A stretch of DNA of 64,000 nt from Endomychus coccineus (GCA_958510875.1 OY294068.1:161732388-161796387), one strand, 5' to 3'; shown: positions 55,901-64,000, counted from the first letter of the stretch. The notes: a model not told the origin generated them from the letters alone. Program-made: numbers and translations.

Positions 55901-58900
55901 ACCCCCGAATGTGCCAGGCGTTCTGAATCAGTACGTCTCGAACCACCCTGAATATAAGTCTCGAATATAGTTTGCTAAGTATAACAACGAGTTTCATTTG
56001 GTCCTTCGAATATCGCAAACACAAGCGGATATGCGATGGGCAATCCACTCTCTCCTTTTTTTGGCCAATATTTTTCAAAGAAAATTTGAAACCTCCTTAA
56101 AATCAAATTTGAATCAGTTTCCAAAAGTTTGGTATAGATACGTTGACGACATTTTCGCCCTTACAAGTGAAGATTTTGATCAGCATGGCTTTTTGAACAC
56201 GCTTAATAGCCAATTTGATTCACCGAGATTCACTGTCGAAGTATAAATAGATAGTCAGTTTCCTTTAATTGATATTAACATTATAAATGATGGTAATCAC
56301 TTGGATTTCGATATATACAGAAAACCCACTCAAACATATAGGTATACTCTGGCGGATTCAGCTACATCATTGAGATATAAAATAGCTGTGTTTAATAGTC
56401 TAGTTCATAGATCATTGAACGTCCCTTTGTGCTAGCAAAATTCCAACGAAGTTGAGAACGTTCAACAAATAGCGTTGGACAATGGTTACCACAAATCTTT
56501 GATCAATAATTTAATTTCTAAACAATAAAGGAAATTGGAATGTAGCCAATTAACCAAATTAGAGCCATTACCTTCAAATACTTCAATAAAATTCAAAAGT
56601 TTCACTCACCATTCTTCAGTAATTAATAAATTACATAGTTTCTTCTAAATTTGCAATACAACCAGCTTATATATGTAAGAACAAGCTATAACAGATCATA
56701 CCATTTTTCAAGAAAGTTTATCACTTTTAAAACACAGAACAGACAAATATCTAGGTAATTTAGAAGGGATGGAAATGTATAAACGAAAAAGCAATTTATT
56801 AAATTCTGATTTATCTCCAGCTAAGAGTAACCCATTGGCTGCATCATTATCCCGAAATAGTATTTAAACAGGCACATTTTGATTTATAATTTAGTTTACT
56901 CTGATGATGACTACTTTGTAGCCGAAAGGTCCTCAGTACTTTAATAGTATTTTTAGTGGATAAGGGTGATTATTTCCTACCAATAATGTAGAATAACATA
57001 TGTATTTACGTACGGAATATATTATTAATAAAAACGATTGTATGGTACGGATAAAAATAGAATTTTTCATGTTTCGTACATATCGTTATATTTTTCAATA
57101 AACTTTCAAACGTTACCCAGAGAATCTAAACAATTCTCGCTACAATATCATTTATTGAGGCCGCCAAGGACCTCGATAACTAAGTAAGATACACTAAATT
57201 TCGTATGTTCTCGAATACTTTCGTAGGATCAGCTAGAAGTGGAAACACATAATAAATAAAAGACAAACATCAGCTATCACACACTTCATGAAAAACATGG
57301 AAGAATATAGAGTTAGTTCATTTTTTACCCCAAAACCTAAAGTTATTTACTTACCAAAATAAATAGTATCATGCTATAAGGATGAGGGTTAACGATTTTG
57401 ATTGAAAATAATATTATAATACCCTCGAATCAAAACAAAACTTGTTCTCGAAACACTCAATTCATGCGGTTGAATATATCTGAATAATGAATAAATCAGC
57501 TGATTGCATAGCTGATATCTCCAATACGCGACTCAACAATCCACATTAAATGCGTATGATCTCTCCTATTATAGAAACTGATTACTTCCGTAGCTAATAC
57601 CTCTACGAAAACTAAAGACAACTACTTCGTACCTAGACGTATAATTTCAAAGATGAGAAACATTCACGTATACTTTTTTTATGGTATAATTTTAAATATT
57701 GAAATGTAAATTTGGAGTACTAGAATCATCTTTTCCTGGTCATAAAATTAGCAACAAGGGTATAGAACCTTCAGATGAAAAAGTATTAGCTATCAAAAAT
57801 TTTCCTCGGCCTCAATGATTAAAAATATTGAGAGAATATTTAGGAGTCAATAAGTTTTACTATCGTTTTATCCCAAATTTCTCTAAAATTTTAATTCCTT
57901 TGAACAAATTATTATGAGGCATTAAAATTAAGTAAGAAGAAGAACTGCTAGTAGCTATTTTGTTGTCCATCAAACATTTTCGTTATTTTGTGGAAGGCAG
58001 GGCATTTTTCATATACACTGATCATCGTTTTTGAACTACAATCCTAGAGAATCACGACACTGTATTTCTATGTTTACAAGAGATTTTCGTCATATCGAAG
58101 GAGATAAAATATATTGTTGCTGATTCTCTTCCAAGAATTGAATAGGATTGTTTATATTCCACAGTAACTGATCAATTAGATTCTAATGAATTATCTGTAG
58201 AACAAGATACAGATGATGAAATCAGATTAATTCAATATTCTAAATCCACTTCCTTGGAATTAAAATCTGTCCTTTTTGGGACAGATCGTTGATATGGAGC
58301 AAAAACAAAGTTGGTGCCAAGACAGGTTCCTGTGGAAGACCAGCTTTGATAGCAATTGCATCGGAGGATACTCCGTCAACCACCACATGGAGTAAGCTAT
58401 CTGAGAGAAAACTCGATAGTGAGTTTCCCGAGAAGGCTTCGGTGCCAGATTCCGTCAAAAGCTTTGGACATATCCATTGCTACAGTTAGAGATTCCCGAT
58501 ATTTTTCAATAGATTTCCGTCATACATATGTTACGTAGGCAAGTTGGTTTCCTGTGGATTTTTGCTGAGAAAATTCATATTGCCGGTCATTCACGATTTT
58601 GGAGCCCTGTAGGTATTGAATGAGTTCGATTTTGATAGCTTCCTCCATCACTTTAGAGAACACAGATAATTGTGCATTGGTCTATAATTATTAGGACGGA
58701 TCTTCTCTTATTTATTTGGAATTGGTTGGACTTCAGCTGTCTTCCAACAGGAAGGAAACAAACCAAGTCTGTAGAAAAGGGCAAGCAGCCTGCAGAAAAC
58801 TAGTGTTAATTCAGGAGCATATCCGTTGAGAAGAACCGGTGGAATTCCGTCTGGCATCATAGTCTTTTTGATTTTGAGATAAATCAGATTGCGCCTAATT

Positions 58901-61900
58901 GTGAGGCTGACAAAGTACAATTTCAGGCATTTGGCAATCGATGGCATCAATATTAGGGGGCTCTTCTCTTGTGGATCGGATGAATTGTAATTATTATGAA
59001 TAATAGTTTAATATAAACACTGAGTTGTACTGATCTATTGGAAGGGCAAATTGCCGAAAAAAGTTTTGTTCGGGTAATTTTGATTATATCCCTTCATATA
59101 AGATTGGATATACGGAATCGGGGCAGACAACATAATAAATAATCATAGTCGCTGGTATGGAATATTTATTCTCTGACAAATAATATTCTCCTCATGTTTC
59201 TAGTTTGAGTATCTTGAGTATTTTAATTAAGTGTTAAAATGTCATACATGTTTTAGTGTTCCGCCAAGAATCCAGTGAAACTAAAGACTTGAAACTTTGC
59301 AGACCTCTTATGTACTTCTTCATTCTTCTTATTTTTATAAGGTGGGAATTTTTAGGGGATAGAATCATAAAAGATATTCATGACACCTAACACTTACGAA
59401 AAAGTAAAAACTGTGGGGAAATGCTGATAATGTTCGTTATTGAGCAGAATACAGCCCGTTGCGAGAAAATGAAACACTTATGACAGTTTATGACTTGTTT
59501 AATCTGAATGGGCAGTAGTAGTATGCATCCAATTATGGGATGTGAGAGATTTCTTTGTCACTCAGTTAATGAGAATGGGCAATACTACTAAGTAATTCCC
59601 TCCATTGGCAGTTCTCCAAAAGAAACTTTCGTACCTATGCACCTAATTACGAGATATGAGAGATTTCCTTGTCACGTTAGTAGAGGAAATTAATACATCA
59701 ACCTCTACTTTTTTTCTATGTGGATGGATTTTCATGAAGCCTTCAACATTCGCTTCATTTTGCGACCAATAAAAATTGTTACCCTTTAGATTTTATCGGT
59801 CGCACCCCCTCTAATTGCTGCAGGGGTTGGTAGCAACCCCATTTCATATCTCGCCGAGTTCTCAACCGAATTGCTTCCAATTTACGTACAGAGGATTTTA
59901 GGGATCACTGATTACGAATTCGATGAGAAAATTTGAAAATTCAAAATGGCTGCTACAAAATGGCGGGTTAAAATATAAAGATGCATTTCGCATCGCGTAA
60001 CTGTTGATATTAGAGAAAAATATCAAAAAGTTCAGAATTCGACTTTGTATAAGAATATCCTATTTGTATTACTTATATAATACCACCCATCAACTACTTA
60101 GCCGACCCGTTAGTTACCACCATGCTGCATATTCAAAATTGGCATTTGCCACCAGGCTTTTTCTGTTAGAGAAAAATTTCAGGATACAAAAAGTGTTTCA
60201 ATTCCGGTTTTTCGTAGGAATTGACTATTTTCAATGTCACATACGACCTCCTTCCACTTATCCCCACCTTGAATATATTAAATTGCATTTTATGACCCGA
60301 TTATTGGTTTTAGGCAAAATTGTCAAGATACAAAATCTGTTTAAAATTAAAAGTTACATAATATAATTTAAATATATTCATATGGTCACTTTTCAACCCC
60401 TTTTGACCTTTAGAGGCTGAACATCCCTACTTCGTAGGTGAACAAGCATTATTTCTTCATGAAAATAAGAAAATTTTATATAAAAACAGATGAAAAATAT
60501 TTTTGAAGTATATGCCTTCTTTTTGCATCCCTTCAGATAGAGCTCTGGGTGGGAATTGTAGTAACTTGCAAAATCGATACAAATAAGATGAAATTAAAGA
60601 ACAATTTTTCGATATTTCATTACGAAAAATGAATCATAAATTATAAAGTTAATATATAAAATACAAATTATCGTGTATTAGGTTATTAATATGAGTAATT
60701 TTTTGTGATTCATCCTTAGAGGGTGAACATCCCTATACTTCGAAGATTAATAAGCAGAATTTCTGCTTGAAAATAGAGGAATGTTATATAAAAACATATG
60801 AAAAATATTGTTGAAGAATGTGCCTTTCATCAGATAGGGCTGCAAGGGGTGGGGAGTGAAGTGACTTTCAAAATCTATTTCCCTGGCATCTTATGCATTA
60901 ATTTCCTCTATAGTATAAGAAAAATGAAAAAATCATTCCTGTTTATGACATGGTTAACCAGAATGGTGAATAAAAGTTTTCCTGGTAAAATAATTCCATC
61001 CATTGGCAGTTTCCCAAAGCGAACTTTTGTACCTATCCATACAATTACGGGATGTGAAATATTTCCTGGTCACTTAGGGCAGTTAATCAAAATGGGCAAA
61101 ATAAGTTTTTCTGCCAAAATAATTCCCTCCATTGGAAGTTTTCCAAAATAAACTTTTGTACCTATGCACCTAATTATTAGATCTGAGAGATTTCCTTGTC
61201 ACTTAGGGCTAAGAAAAATGAAACACTGAACTTTTGTATCTATACATTCAATTACGGGATGTGAGAGATTCCCTTACATTCAATTACGGGATGTGAGAGA
61301 TTCCCTTATCACTTAGGGCTGAGAAAATTGAAACACTCATTTCAGTTCATGACTTGGTTAACCAGAATGAGCAATATAAGTTTTCCTGCTAAAATAATTC
61401 CATTTATTGACAGTTCTCCAAAAAAACTGTCGTGCCCTTGTATCCAATTACGGGATCTAAGGTATTTTCTCATCAGCATCACCTAAGGCTAAGAAAAATT
61501 TGATATTGATGCTAGTTTATCGTGAAATCCATTCACTTCAATGAGGGGGAATTGAAAAGATAATCACTCGTATTTACCAGAAGGTATTGTAACAGTTACA
61601 TCGTAAGTTTTCTAACAGCAACATTACGTTAGTGCGTTATAAAGACGTTATTCTTTTAATGTTATACCACATCTAAAAGATAGCACTCTCATTAGATCGC
61701 CAGTATATAATGAATTGATCTGATGCCTCAAGCAAAGATTGTCTGATGAGTCATTAATTCTTGATCATATTTGTAGAAGTTAATTGTATGGGAAAATATA
61801 CCTACCATGTGTTTCGCTGAAATTACCATTTCGAAAGAAATCACTATTATCTTTCCGAGGTTGATAGCTCGCAGCATCTTGTATTCCTTTAATTATAAGT

Positions 61901-61983
61901 TTCTCATAGTATTCCACTTTCAGATCTGTGTTACACTGTACCAAAATATTCGGCACCACTAGCAACAAAACTACGACAAACAT
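42607..61983 (-). CDS. GMC oxidoreductase gene D (glucose dehydrogenase-like), three exons
   Basis: join(61983-61806, 47615-47400, 44057-42607) is open throughout and encodes 614 aa. Order: signal peptide MFVVVLLLVVPNILVQC; LKVEYYEKLIIKGIQDAASY; FAD motif GAGSSG with ILLLEAGG; CPYARGKVLGGSGAING; CGGSVNSPQLLMLSGIGP; and active-site His547 (SYHMSSTAKMG) and His591 (GHTNAVAF), both intact. The predicted role is a secreted FAD-dependent alcohol or sugar oxidoreductase; the substrate is unknown. It looks the most diverged of the three, for example ARG to IRG in the first signature and KVHEV for KVYGV. Intron 1 is 14.2 kb and consists largely of transposons (mariner, LINEs, PLE, Bel/Pao, gypsy), so exon 1 could be missed by gene finders. 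Pairing of this exon 1 with exon 2 rests on strand, order, phase and family similarity. Confidence 0.88.
44336..44472. repeat. Telomere-like (AACCT)-type degenerate repeat
   Basis: About 135 bp built from CCTAACC, CCAACCTAAC and similar variants, i.e. the complement of the insect telomere unit TTAGG with frequent insertions of CAA. It lies in intron 2 of gene D next to a LINE end. It may be an interstitial telomeric sequence or simple-sequence drift. Confidence 0.6.
44640..46430 (-). pseudogene. R1/LOA-like LINE ORF2 pseudogene
   Basis: On the minus strand, in order: ARLVLIEESKKEGTETTYRP; LSILSTLGKLY (RT motif 2); RRGRLTTDAMKILQEE; NAFNYAQWEGII; SGVPQGFLLRPTLWN; the catalytic GYADDLGMVAEG (about 45680-45720); and finally FTQFLTGHECFNPYLKRF with a C..C...H.I.KCP knuckle (45116-44900). 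This is the layout of R1-type LINEs. Frameshifts and stops are frequent. It lies in gene D intron 2. Confidence 0.75.
46440..47399. other. Gene D intron 2, proximal part: nothing recognised
   Basis: Moderately AT-rich. The open frames (46706-46948 plus; 47079-47279 minus) carry no known motif. Confidence 0.45.
47400..47615 (-). CDS. GMC gene D exon 2 (FAD-binding)
   Basis: 216 nt with acceptor TATTTTCAG and donor GTGAGAGA, phase 1 on both sides. It encodes DYGQFDFIIVGAGSSGSVV, WKILLLEAGG and SQIPGMHTLMP, ending SKGCSG. Confidence 0.92.
47680..49772 (+). mobile_element. DD41D-type mariner element
   Basis: The ends are CAGAGTGGTCCAACG and its inverted copy, flanked by TA at 47680-47681 and 49771-49772. 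Inverted repeats are about 360 bp (47680-48042 and 49409-49772). One near-complete transposase lies between them. It is inserted only 65 bp upstream (in gene sense) of gene D exon 2, inside intron 1. Confidence 0.9.
48249..49321 (+). pseudogene. DD41D mariner transposase, one frameshift
   Basis: Starts MVYSIPERVEIVKLYFQ, with an N-terminal helix-turn-helix (CARLTARLFKD), a second one (RQLAEASGVSRSSIIRIL), then the catalytic core. First Asp in FTDECTFYLNG, second in QQDGAPPHY, third in the DFFLWG block at about 49118. Counting residues across the break gives 41 between the second and third Asp, hence DD41D. A single-base loss near 49085-49090 shifts the frame: the first part ends at 49145 and the last 60 codons continue in another frame from 49118. 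Everything else looks intact, so the inactivation is recent. Confidence 0.85.
49855..49912. repeat. (TA)n microsatellite
   Basis: About 58 bp of perfect alternating A and T just outside the mariner right end. Confidence 0.95.
50080..51600 (+). pseudogene. I/R1-like LINE ORF2 pseudogene
   Basis: Plus strand in order: YEWAFDNISHESV (RT motif with D..GAFD), CTTRGCLQRGV, the catalytic SYANDIVIFAKG (50455-50500; D to N at the first position of the box), RNase H pieces (MSDSQAAINRLSSHV and GVKGNEKADELAKKGA), GTLTGHCQLREYLKKLGL, and a conserved tail ending LKPYDILNFLRAAGL. Stops and frameshifts are frequent. It lies in gene D intron 1. Confidence 0.75.
51700..51887 (+). pseudogene. Penelope-like RT, 5' part split by Bel/Pao insertion
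   Basis: The last codons before the LTR read NSFNKNYYKRTS. The frame resumes after the LTR element at 56022 with GYAMGNPLSP, so one RT motif (FYK.TSG..MG.PLSP) is split by the insertion. Sequence further upstream is decayed. Confidence 0.65.
51888..52040 (+). repeat. Bel/Pao 5' LTR
   Basis: 153 bp, TG...CA. The likely primer-binding site begins immediately after it (TTTGATCCTACGAGCCGG, 52041 onward); the matching tRNA was not determined. Confidence 0.92.
52108..52200 (+). repeat. Direct repeat in Bel/Pao leader
   Basis: A ~41 bp unit starting ATTTCGCCCGTGTGTG and ending AATCAACAATTCA occurs twice with a spacing of about 50 bp, between the primer-binding region and the ORF. It may lie in the packaging leader. 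The small frames over it are not genes. Confidence 0.85.
52385..55639 (+). pseudogene. Bel/Pao Gag-Pol ORF with in-frame internal deletion (1084 aa)
   Basis: Gag: coiled N-terminus, a DUF1759-type region (about residues 130-280, LPLPVFSGKYSEWFTFYESF), then zinc knuckles (about 353-420, CFICRKQHNVFHC and CHNC...C..C). Protease (about 460): LDQCSEVSLITEG, where relatives have D-x-G, so the active-site Gly appears to be Cys. RT (about 750-870): VVYDCSAKS, ISADITKMYRMI and LTFGLTCAPFIAN. The frame then jumps near 54985-55010, just before the expected catalytic YxDD box, to the integrase end FIPARSPHFGGLWE, and on to the C-terminal DUF5641-type domain. RT catalytic Asps, RNase H, the integrase zinc site and two of three integrase catalytic residues are therefore absent. 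The Gag part is intact and could still be made. Confidence 0.92.
55857..55868 (+). promoter_or_regulatory. Polypurine tract of Bel/Pao element
   Basis: AAGGGGGGTGCA directly abuts the 3' LTR, as expected for plus-strand priming. Confidence 0.8.
55869..56021 (+). repeat. Bel/Pao 3' LTR
   Basis: 153 bp, reading the same as the 5' LTR at every position compared. Followed by target duplication CAAGC. Confidence 0.92.
56022..56895 (+). pseudogene. Penelope-like RT, 3' part after Bel/Pao insertion
   Basis: Continues the RT: GYAMGNPLSPFLANIF, FETSLKSNLNQFPKVWYRYV with the catalytic box YVDDIFAL intact (56150-56170), FDSPRFTVE, then FPLIDINII, IYRKPTQTYRYTL and NSLVHRSLNVP. Stops occur after FTVEV and further on. 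No clear GIY-YIG domain was seen before the 3' end. It is followed by a hammerhead ribozyme motif in the same orientation. Confidence 0.8.
56895..56940 (+). ncRNA. Hammerhead ribozyme at PLE 3' end (second family)
   Basis: Stem I TACT 56897-56900 pairs with AGTA 56935-56938. Core CTGATGA 56901-56907. Stem II CTAC 56911-56914 pairs with GTAG 56918-56921 around TTT. GAAA 56924-56927. Stem III is minimal: AGG 56927-56929 pairs with CCT 56931-56933, leaving one loop base. Predicted cleavage follows C56934. Every essential core position is canonical. Single-molecule stem III is sterically tight, so a dimeric form is more likely. Confidence 0.72.
56990..57700. other. Gene D intron 1: nothing recognised
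   Basis: AT-rich intronic sequence with no coding motif or repeat family match within the window. Confidence 0.5.
57700..58245 (+). pseudogene. Ty3/gypsy pol fragment (RT end and RNase H)
   Basis: Plus strand: FLGHKISNKGIEPSDEKV, AIKNFPRPQ, LREYLGVNKFYYRFIPNFS, PLNKLL, then RNase H pieces KHFRYFVEGRAFFIYTDHR and IVADSLPRIE. This is the classic order at the RT/RNase H junction of Ty3/gypsy elements. Stops replace several Trp and Leu codons. There are no LTRs. The fragment is cut at 58255 by LINE sequence. Confidence 0.75.
58255..58965 (-). pseudogene. LINE reverse transcriptase fragment (Jockey/CR1-like)
   Basis: Minus strand: KKTMMPDGIPPVLLNGYAPE, LGLFPSCWKTAEVQPIPNK, then after a break LLHVVVDGVSSDAIAIKAGL and VLAPTLFLLHINDL. 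Same family as 34640-36020. The catalytic ADD box is lost at the truncated end. Confidence 0.7.
58966..59460. other. Gene D intron 1: nothing recognised
   Basis: No gene. A short phrase, TTGAAACTTTGCAGACC (about 59290), resembles one at about 11055 (TTGAAATTTTGCAGACC) and may mark a dispersed repeat. Confidence 0.4.
59461..61530. repeat. Field of degenerate interspersed/tandem repeats
   Basis: One unit contains AATTACGGGATGTGAGAGATT and a C(C/T)TTGTCACTTAG-type end, with CCATTGGCAGTTCTCCAAAA upstream. Copies lie near 59520, 59600, 60990, 61110, 61210, 61260 and 61440. A second unit, GGGTGAACATCCCTA...GATGAAAAATATT, occurs at about 60412 and 60720 (period about 308 bp). A perfect ~33 bp direct duplication lies at 61247-61310. 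Non-coding; it may be old satellite-like or transposon-derived DNA close to gene D exon 1. Confidence 0.6.
61806..61983 (-). CDS. GMC gene D exon 1 (signal peptide)
   Basis: Encodes MFVVVLLLVVPNILVQC, LKVEYYEKLIIKGIQDAASY and DNSDFFRNG. The donor ATG|GTAGGT is at 61805, phase 1. The YYEKL..KGIQDA block and the phase match exon 1 of genes A-C. It lies 14.2 kb from exon 2. Confidence 0.87.
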
Positions 61984-62038
61984 GCTTGTATCAACAAGAC
62001 ACTTACTAATATGAACGTGCGAATATGCGTAACTTTAC

Positions 62039-62045
62039 ATTTATA
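62039..62045 (-). promoter_or_regulatory. TATA box of GMC gene D
   Basis: TATAAAT on the minus strand, 56 bp upstream of ATG 61983, giving an expected transcription start near 62012 and a short leader. Confidence 0.5.
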
Positions 62046-62049
62046 TTCC

Positions 62050-62635
62050 AAACTTACATATCATATGTTCCTTGAACCAATTTCAAGACTTGGAATGTTT
62101 CATAAAATAATTCGATATTGTATAATTTTTACAAGACTTGATTCTAGATTACCAAATACTAAATAATGCGGCTTGAGCCACTCTTTGAAAAAACACGTTT
62201 TATTAGTTGCATTATTAATTTAATGCTTTATAAGTATCAATAATAATATTGAATGAATGTTAATGGGCCTACTAATTTGCATTGATTTGAAATCGTTGCA
62301 TCGTGTTGTTATTTTCTACTGATCTTAAGTAGATGTTTTCAAATTTTAAACGGAAACATTGCCTGAGATAAAATCAATATAATGAATTATTTCAGTTTTA
62401 ATGAATACAAAGATTCAAAAATTTTTAGGATTCCAGTAATTTCAGAAGTTTTTCTTGCATTGAGGGGATTTTCACTAGTTCATCCGTTTTGGCCATTCCT
62501 ACTTATAATTACATTCAAGTAGAATAGTGAAATGTGAATTAATTAATGAATATACATCAACACTCTTGGTGAAACAGAGGCATTTTCAAAGATAGATATC
62601 ATCTAATAACAGAGTTATTGGACTTCAGAAGCCAC
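62050..62635. other. Upstream of gene D: nothing recognised
   Basis: AT-rich. No coding motif or repeat match. Confidence 0.45.
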
Positions 62636-62639
62636 AGAG

Positions 62640-63960
62640 GCCATATTTTATTGATTACAAAACTGAAAAAAGAAATTCCAAAAAAGTCAAAGGTATTGGG
62701 AAATTGTGAAATTCATGTATACGATTCTATGAATGGGAAATGACAAACACACGACAGCATCGACAATGATTGTAAAGAAGTAGAAGAGGGGATGAGGAGG
62801 TAGCTCGAAGCAACCTAAGAATAATGCAAAAAGGTAGAAGGAAAGATTATTGTACGAAAGTAGCAGAAGAAAGAAACGTGCATAAAAAAACTGATGAATA
62901 ATCACAACGAAAAGACGAGAAGGCAGTACGAAGCAGCAAGAGAATAGTAAAATAGGTATGCAAACGAAAAATACAAGAACATATCGATTAATAACTACAG
63001 GGAATGGAAAACCACTACAAAGATGCGACTATAAGGAATATTTACCAAAAATCCAAGAGAAGAAATTAACAAGAGGGATTACTAAGGGATAAAATGGTAA
63101 GCTAATAGTAAAGGAAGAAATTGATAAATGGACAAGGTCAGGTAGTAAAATCACCGACAAATGAAGAACTGAAAGAAATAATAAATAACTTGGATAGTAA
63201 ATGGTATACCGGCAGAGATGATCAACTAATGGGGAAATAAACTAGTGTATATGGGAGAATACAAAATTTTGCTAGGAAGTGAAATGCTAGATGGATGGAA
63301 GGAATCAGTCATCTGCTATATATACAAAGAGGTATTAGTGCATTATGTGCAAACTAGAGATATCGCTAGATATAGTTTATAAGATTCTTGCCGGAGCTAT
63401 AAGAACAAAACTCGAGAGATATGCCGCAAATGTGGTGGTAGAAGATTATCAAGGGGGATTCAAGAAAGGCAGGTAGTGACCGACTCAAGATGGTGCAATA
63501 AAATTCCCACGAACGATAATTGGAACTCAAGTTGACTTTACACATGCCTCGGTCTTAAGCAGATGGTTGTATCAAGCAAAGAAAGTACTCCAAATGCCAA
63601 AAGCTTACTAAATTGCTGAAAATGATATTAGAGAAAAACACATAACAGGGTGGCGGTAAAAGGAAGCCTTTCAGGAAGATATACAGTTAAATTGGAACTC
63701 TCTATCAATAGCACTATATAATGCTCCTACGAAAAATTACTCAGAGAAAAGCGAATAGGTCCCAGGAAAGAATTGACCAAACATAGTATGAAAGTTATTT
63801 AAGTATATTCGTCAGAAAAATCCTTATTGAATCGACGAGAAAACTGTCAGGGTGAAAAGTTACGTGAGTGGAGAAGGATTTCTGGCAAAAACACTAAATA
63901 GCAAAAGCATATCCCACATCAACACCTATAAGAATTCTTCTAGATTAATGTTGTATACGT
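62640..63960 (+). pseudogene. RTE-like LINE ORF2 pseudogene
   Basis: The plus strand begins with a charged linker (KRKIQEHID...HYKDATIRNIYQKSK), continues with SPTNEELKEIINNLDSKW, then SLDIVYKILAGAIRTKLERY, ANVVVEDYQGGFKKGR. The last is the YQ.GF.KGRST RT motif of RTE/CR1-type LINEs. Stops and frameshifts are frequent. The polypurine, lysine-rich 5' section from 62700 belongs to the same ORF. Confidence 0.6.
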
Positions 63961-64000
63961 CTTTGTACCTCTACGAGAAACACTCCTTGGCTTACGATCT

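Larger units (their letters stand above)
51888..56021 (+). mobile_element. Bel/Pao LTR retrotransposon, internally deleted, identical LTRs
   Basis: LTRs at 51888-52040 and 55869-56021 are 153 bp each, begin TGTTCG, end CAAACA and show no difference by eye. Five-base target duplications CAAGC lie at 51883-51887 and 56022-56026. A purine tract, AAGGGGGGTGCA, immediately precedes the 3' LTR. The total of 4.1 kb is well below the usual ~6 kb because the RT-integrase middle is deleted. Identical LTRs mean recent insertion, so this defective copy was probably mobilised by a full-length relative. It lies in gene D intron 1. Confidence 0.95.

Noticed and set aside
60004..60366. 120-codon plus-strand frame
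   Set aside because: Falls in the degenerate repeat field and has no homology signal.
59461..61530. CRISPR-like array
   Set aside because: Repeat units vary in sequence and spacing, the genome is eukaryotic and no cas genes exist.

Overview
This 64 kb window looks like insect nuclear DNA, and the gene content suggests a beetle. It is AT-rich, has spliced genes with GT-AG introns, and is dense with mariner, Penelope-like, Bel/Pao and LINE copies. It also carries a tandem family of secreted GMC (glucose-methanol-choline) flavin oxidoreductases like those expanded in beetles. No prokaryotic gene, operon or CRISPR signal is present. The species is an inference: a leaf beetle or other cucujiform beetle would fit, but the sequence alone does not settle it.

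Host genes. All recognised host coding sequence is on the minus strand, in one head-to-tail array of GMC oxidoreductases. Gene D is join(61983-61806, 47615-47400, 44057-42607), 614 aa. Gene C is join(36573-36390, 34279-34064, 30847-29382), 621 aa. Gene B is join(23793-23595, 18276-18061, 14188-12711), 630 aa. Gene A is represented by its first exon only (2665-2467); any remaining exons lie off the left edge. The three complete genes share one architecture. Exon 1 encodes the signal peptide. Exon 2 is exactly 216 nt, phase 1 on both sides, and carries the FAD-binding GxGxxG. Exon 3 encodes the rest. The joined frames are open in all three. A TATA-like element precedes each first exon. Gene B has Thr where C and D have the second active-site His. 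A fragment of a D-like last exon lies at 8280-8365.

Mobile DNA, left to right. 0-8.4 kb: a LINE tail, a Penelope-like element (PLE) ending in a hammerhead ribozyme, a foldback element, a pogo-like fragment and a PLE fragment. 11.5-12.6 kb: a decayed mariner. 15.5-17.2 kb: a second foldback element and a PLE fragment. 20.2-26.7 kb: a duplicate of 0.4-5.5 kb (PLE, ribozyme, promoter plus exon 1, foldback, LINE tail) with a 1.3 kb solo LTR inside it. 27-28.4 kb: a LINE tail with repeated 3' UTR. 31.9-34 kb: a ~1 kb palindromic element, then a tandem duplication holding a small MITE. 34.6-36.3 kb: LINE pieces. 37.1-38.6 kb: a pogo/Tigger-like pseudogene. 38.9-41.2 kb: a mariner-superfamily element with ~600 bp terminal inverted repeats, sitting in a duplicate of 6.6-8.4 kb. 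44.3-46.4 kb: telomere-like repeats and a LINE. 47.7-49.8 kb: a DD41D mariner with one frameshift. 50-51.6 kb: a LINE. 51.7-56.9 kb: a PLE split by a young, internally deleted Bel/Pao element. 57.7-59 kb: gypsy and LINE fragments. 59.4-61.5 kb: a degenerate repeat field. 62.6-64 kb: an RTE-like LINE.

Most striking signals: hammerhead ribozyme motifs at PLE ends; a Bel/Pao copy with identical LTRs although its protease site, RT catalytic box, RNase H and most of its integrase are missing or altered; the active-site change in GMC gene B; and an inverted-repeat transposon whose repeats extend into its own transposase start.
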